From DAOTXL01 sp034434895 (GTDB taxonomy: Bacteria > Chloroflexota > Anaerolineae > JAAYZQ01), in contig DAOTYI010000209.1 of the NCBI GenBank assembly GCA_034434895.1, forward strand, positions 1-6,812: 6,812 bases of DNA. Reading direction: 5' to 3'. This document shows positions 5,522 through 6,812 of this stretch, piece by piece (position 1 is the first letter of the stretch; the number at the start of each line of letters is the position of its first letter). The translations under genes were made by a program, and so were the position numbers. The notes beneath the pieces were generated by a model. It was not told the origin of the DNA. It made no database searches and was given only the letters and a program-made list of their open reading frames with translations.

Positions 5522-6728
5522 CATCGGCACGACCAAAATCTGCACCCTGGTCGGCGAAGTCCACGACGACGGTCAATTGCGCATTATCGGCGTGGGGGTG
5601 GCTCCATCGCGGGGACTGCGCAAAGGGGTGGTGGTCAACGTCCACGAGGCCACCGAGGCCATCACCGCCTCGGTGCGCAAGGCGGAACGGATTTCGGGCT
5701 ACGAGATCAGCAGCGCCTATGTGGGGGTGGGCGGAGGACATATCTCGGCCATCAACAGCCGGGGGGTGGTCGGCATCTCGCGCGGCGAACGGGGCATCAC
5801 CCAGTCCGATATAGACCGGGCGCTGGATGCAGCGCGGGCCGTCGCCATCCCCCACAACCGTGAGATCATCCACACCATCCCGCGCGGCTATGTGGTGGAC
5901 GGCCAGGAAGGGGTCAGGGACCCGATCGGCATGCAGGGCATCCGCCTGGAGGTGGAGGCCCATATCGTCACCGGTGCTTCGACCTGTGTCAGCAACCTGG
6001 TCAAGTGCGTGCGCAACGCCGGGGTGGAGATTGATGACCTGATCCTGCAGCCCCTGGCTTCGGGCGAGGCGGTGCTGAAAGAGTCGGAGCGGGAGATGGG
6101 GGTGGTGCTGGCCGACGTAGGAGGGGGGACCACCGACATCGGCATTTTCATCGAGGGCAGTATCTGGCACACGGCGGTGTTGGGCACCGGCGGTGAACAT
6201 CTGACCCGGGACGTGGCGGTCGGGTTGCGCACGCCGCTGAACACCGCCGAGGAGCTCAAGATCAAGTATGGGAATGCCCGACCGGGATCGCTGCCCGGCG
6301 ATGAGATCATCGAGATCACCTCCTTCGGTGACGCTGCCCGCGAGACGGTATCGCGGCGACAACTGGCCGAGGTGCTCGAGGCCCGGGCCGAGGAGATCCT
6401 GGAGCTGATCCTGCGCGAGGTCAAACGCTCCGGTTACGATGGGCTGCTGGCCGCCGGGATCGTGCTGTGCGGGGGCACAGCCGAACTGGCCGGCTTCCCG
6501 GAACTGGCCCAGCAGGTGCTTCGCCTGCCGGTGCGGGTGGGAGCGCCGCACGACCTGCAAGGGTTGGTGGACACACTGGAAAGCCCGGCCTACGCCACGG
6601 CGGTGGGGTTGCTGCTGTGGGGGATGCGCCACGGGCCGGCCATCGCCGCTGGGTCCAGGCCCAAACGCCCCCCCAGCCTCCTCTGGCAGCGGATTCAGGG
6701 GTGGTTTCGGGCTTTTCTGCCTGGTTAA
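5490..6728 (+). CDS. ftsA: Cell division protein FtsA, 412 aa
   Basis: Actin-like ATPase that tethers FtsZ filaments to the cytoplasmic membrane and recruits later divisome proteins. Seen: phosphate-1 motif IVGLDIGTTKICTLVGEV (7-24), and the FtsA-specific 1C (SHS2) region from about GLRKGVVVN (42-50) through AYVGVGGGHI (76-85) to VEAHIVTGA (155-163). Phosphate-2 is VVLADVGGGTTDIGIF (205-220), followed by LGTGGEHLTRDVA (231-243). The adenosine-binding motif is GIVLCGGTAELAG (323-335), and PAYATAVGLLLWG (366-378) precedes the tail. After a linker (about 379-394), residues 396-410 (SLLWQRIQGWFRAFL) form an amphipathic helix typical of the FtsA membrane-targeting sequence. Length is normal. The GTG at 5490 is chosen because it precedes the phosphate-1 motif by a few residues; the frame is open further upstream but lies in sbp. 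It probably belongs to the ddl-ftsQ-sbp-ftsA transcription unit. Confidence 0.97.
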   Translation: MVEPRTIVGLDIGTTKICTLVGEVHDDGQLRIIGVGVAPSRGLRKGVVVNVHEATEAITASVRKAERISGYEISSAYVGVGGGHISAINSRGVVGISRGERGITQSDIDRALDAARAVAIPHNREIIHTIPRGYVVDGQEGVRDPIGMQGIRLEVEAHIVTGASTCVSNLVKCVRNAGVEIDDLILQPLASGEAVLKESEREMGVVLADVGGGTTDIGIFIEGSIWHTAVLGTGGEHLTRDVAVGLRTPLNTAEELKIKYGNARPGSLPGDEIIEITSFGDAARETVSRRQLAEVLEARAEEILELILREVKRSGYDGLLAAGIVLCGGTAELAGFPELAQQVLRLPVRVGAPHDLQGLVDTLESPAYATAVGLLLWGMRHGPAIAAGSRPKRPPSLLWQRIQGWFRAFLPG

Positions 6729-6756
6729 TGACTCGACATTGTTAGATTCGACCTCA

Positions 6757-6812
6757 CCCCTACCCCCTGGCCCCCTTCCCCTCTCCGCCGCGGAGAGGGG
6801 AAGGGGGTTGAG
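6757..6812 (+). repeat. C-rich / palindromic intergenic repeat after ftsA (runs to the window end)
   Basis: A tract of four cytosine runs (6757-6760, 6763-6767, 6771-6775, 6778-6781) separated by 2, 3 and 2 nt passes straight into a perfect inverted repeat. The left arm is 6771-6787, the loop is CCG at 6788-6790, and the right arm is 6791-6807. The right arm is followed by TTGAG and the window ends. The style resembles dispersed intergenic repeats of the CTCACCCC...CCCCTCTCC type common in some high-GC bacteria, including Chloroflexota; copy number cannot be judged from one copy. It is not a classic intrinsic terminator, because no U-tract follows, although the 17-bp GC-rich hairpin could still affect transcription or mRNA stability. 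Bases 6729-6756 show nothing recognisable. Confidence 0.7.

Noticed and set aside
5442..6632. 396-codon open frame on the - strand opposite ftsA
   Set aside because: Antisense to conserved FtsA motifs, with a His/Asp/Gly/Gln-rich product and no recognisable domain; a codon-bias shadow.
6771..6812. Intrinsic transcription terminator after ftsA
   Set aside because: The hairpin is strong, but it is followed by TTGAG rather than a T-run, and reading the other strand gives no T-run either. It is better called a repeat/palindrome.
1..6812. A novel defence, mobile or CRISPR system
   Set aside because: There are no arrays, transposases, integrases, toxin-antitoxin pairs or RNA genes visible. Apart from the two membrane genes at the left edge, every gene is a recognised cell-wall or division gene.

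Overview
The window is a stretch of a bacterial division and cell-wall (dcw) cluster, GC-rich throughout and entirely on the + strand. It reads: a partial gene of unknown function, a CvpA-like membrane protein, murC, murB, ddl, ftsQ, sbp (DUF1290 family) and ftsA, then a C-rich/palindromic intergenic repeat cut by the window end. High GC, the order murC-murB-ddl-ftsQ-sbp-ftsA, an FtsA with a membrane-targeting helix, and a tract of the CTCACCCC / CCCCTCTCC type suggest a Chloroflexota (Anaerolineae-like) genome. That assignment is an inference from gene order and style, not a demonstrated one.

Region 1 (1-3009) is a tightly packed unit. A membrane protein tail (1-144) is followed 5 nt later by the CvpA-like gene (150-701). 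That gene overlaps murC (698-2074) by an ATGA junction, and murC overlaps murB (2071-3009) by a GTGA junction. MurC adds L-alanine to UDP-MurNAc, and MurB makes UDP-MurNAc from the enolpyruvyl precursor, so two consecutive cytoplasmic steps of peptidoglycan precursor synthesis are translationally coupled.

Region 2 (3010-3068) is the only real internal gap and is strikingly AT-rich. It carries a near-consensus sigma70-type promoter (TTGCAA, 17-nt spacer, TATAAT with an extended TG) whose predicted start site falls on or next to the ddl ATG. This implies a leaderless mRNA and an independent transcription start for the second half of the cluster.

Region 3 (3069-6728) is ddl, ftsQ, sbp and ftsA, each overlapping or nearly touching the next (ftsQ stop to sbp start is 7 nt). 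Ddl supplies the D-Ala-D-Ala dipeptide. FtsQ and FtsA are divisome components (periplasmic/POTRA scaffold and membrane anchor of FtsZ). Sbp is a small membrane protein family often found beside ftsA.

Region 4 (6729-6812) lacks a gene. It holds a C-rich tract with four C-runs (a G-quadruplex motif on the - strand) merging into a 17-bp perfect palindrome. ftsZ, the usual neighbour after ftsA, does not begin within the 84 bases visible here. I see no undescribed multi-gene system. The most interesting points are the leaderless ddl promoter, the G4/hairpin repeat after ftsA, and the CvpA-like protein coupled to murC.
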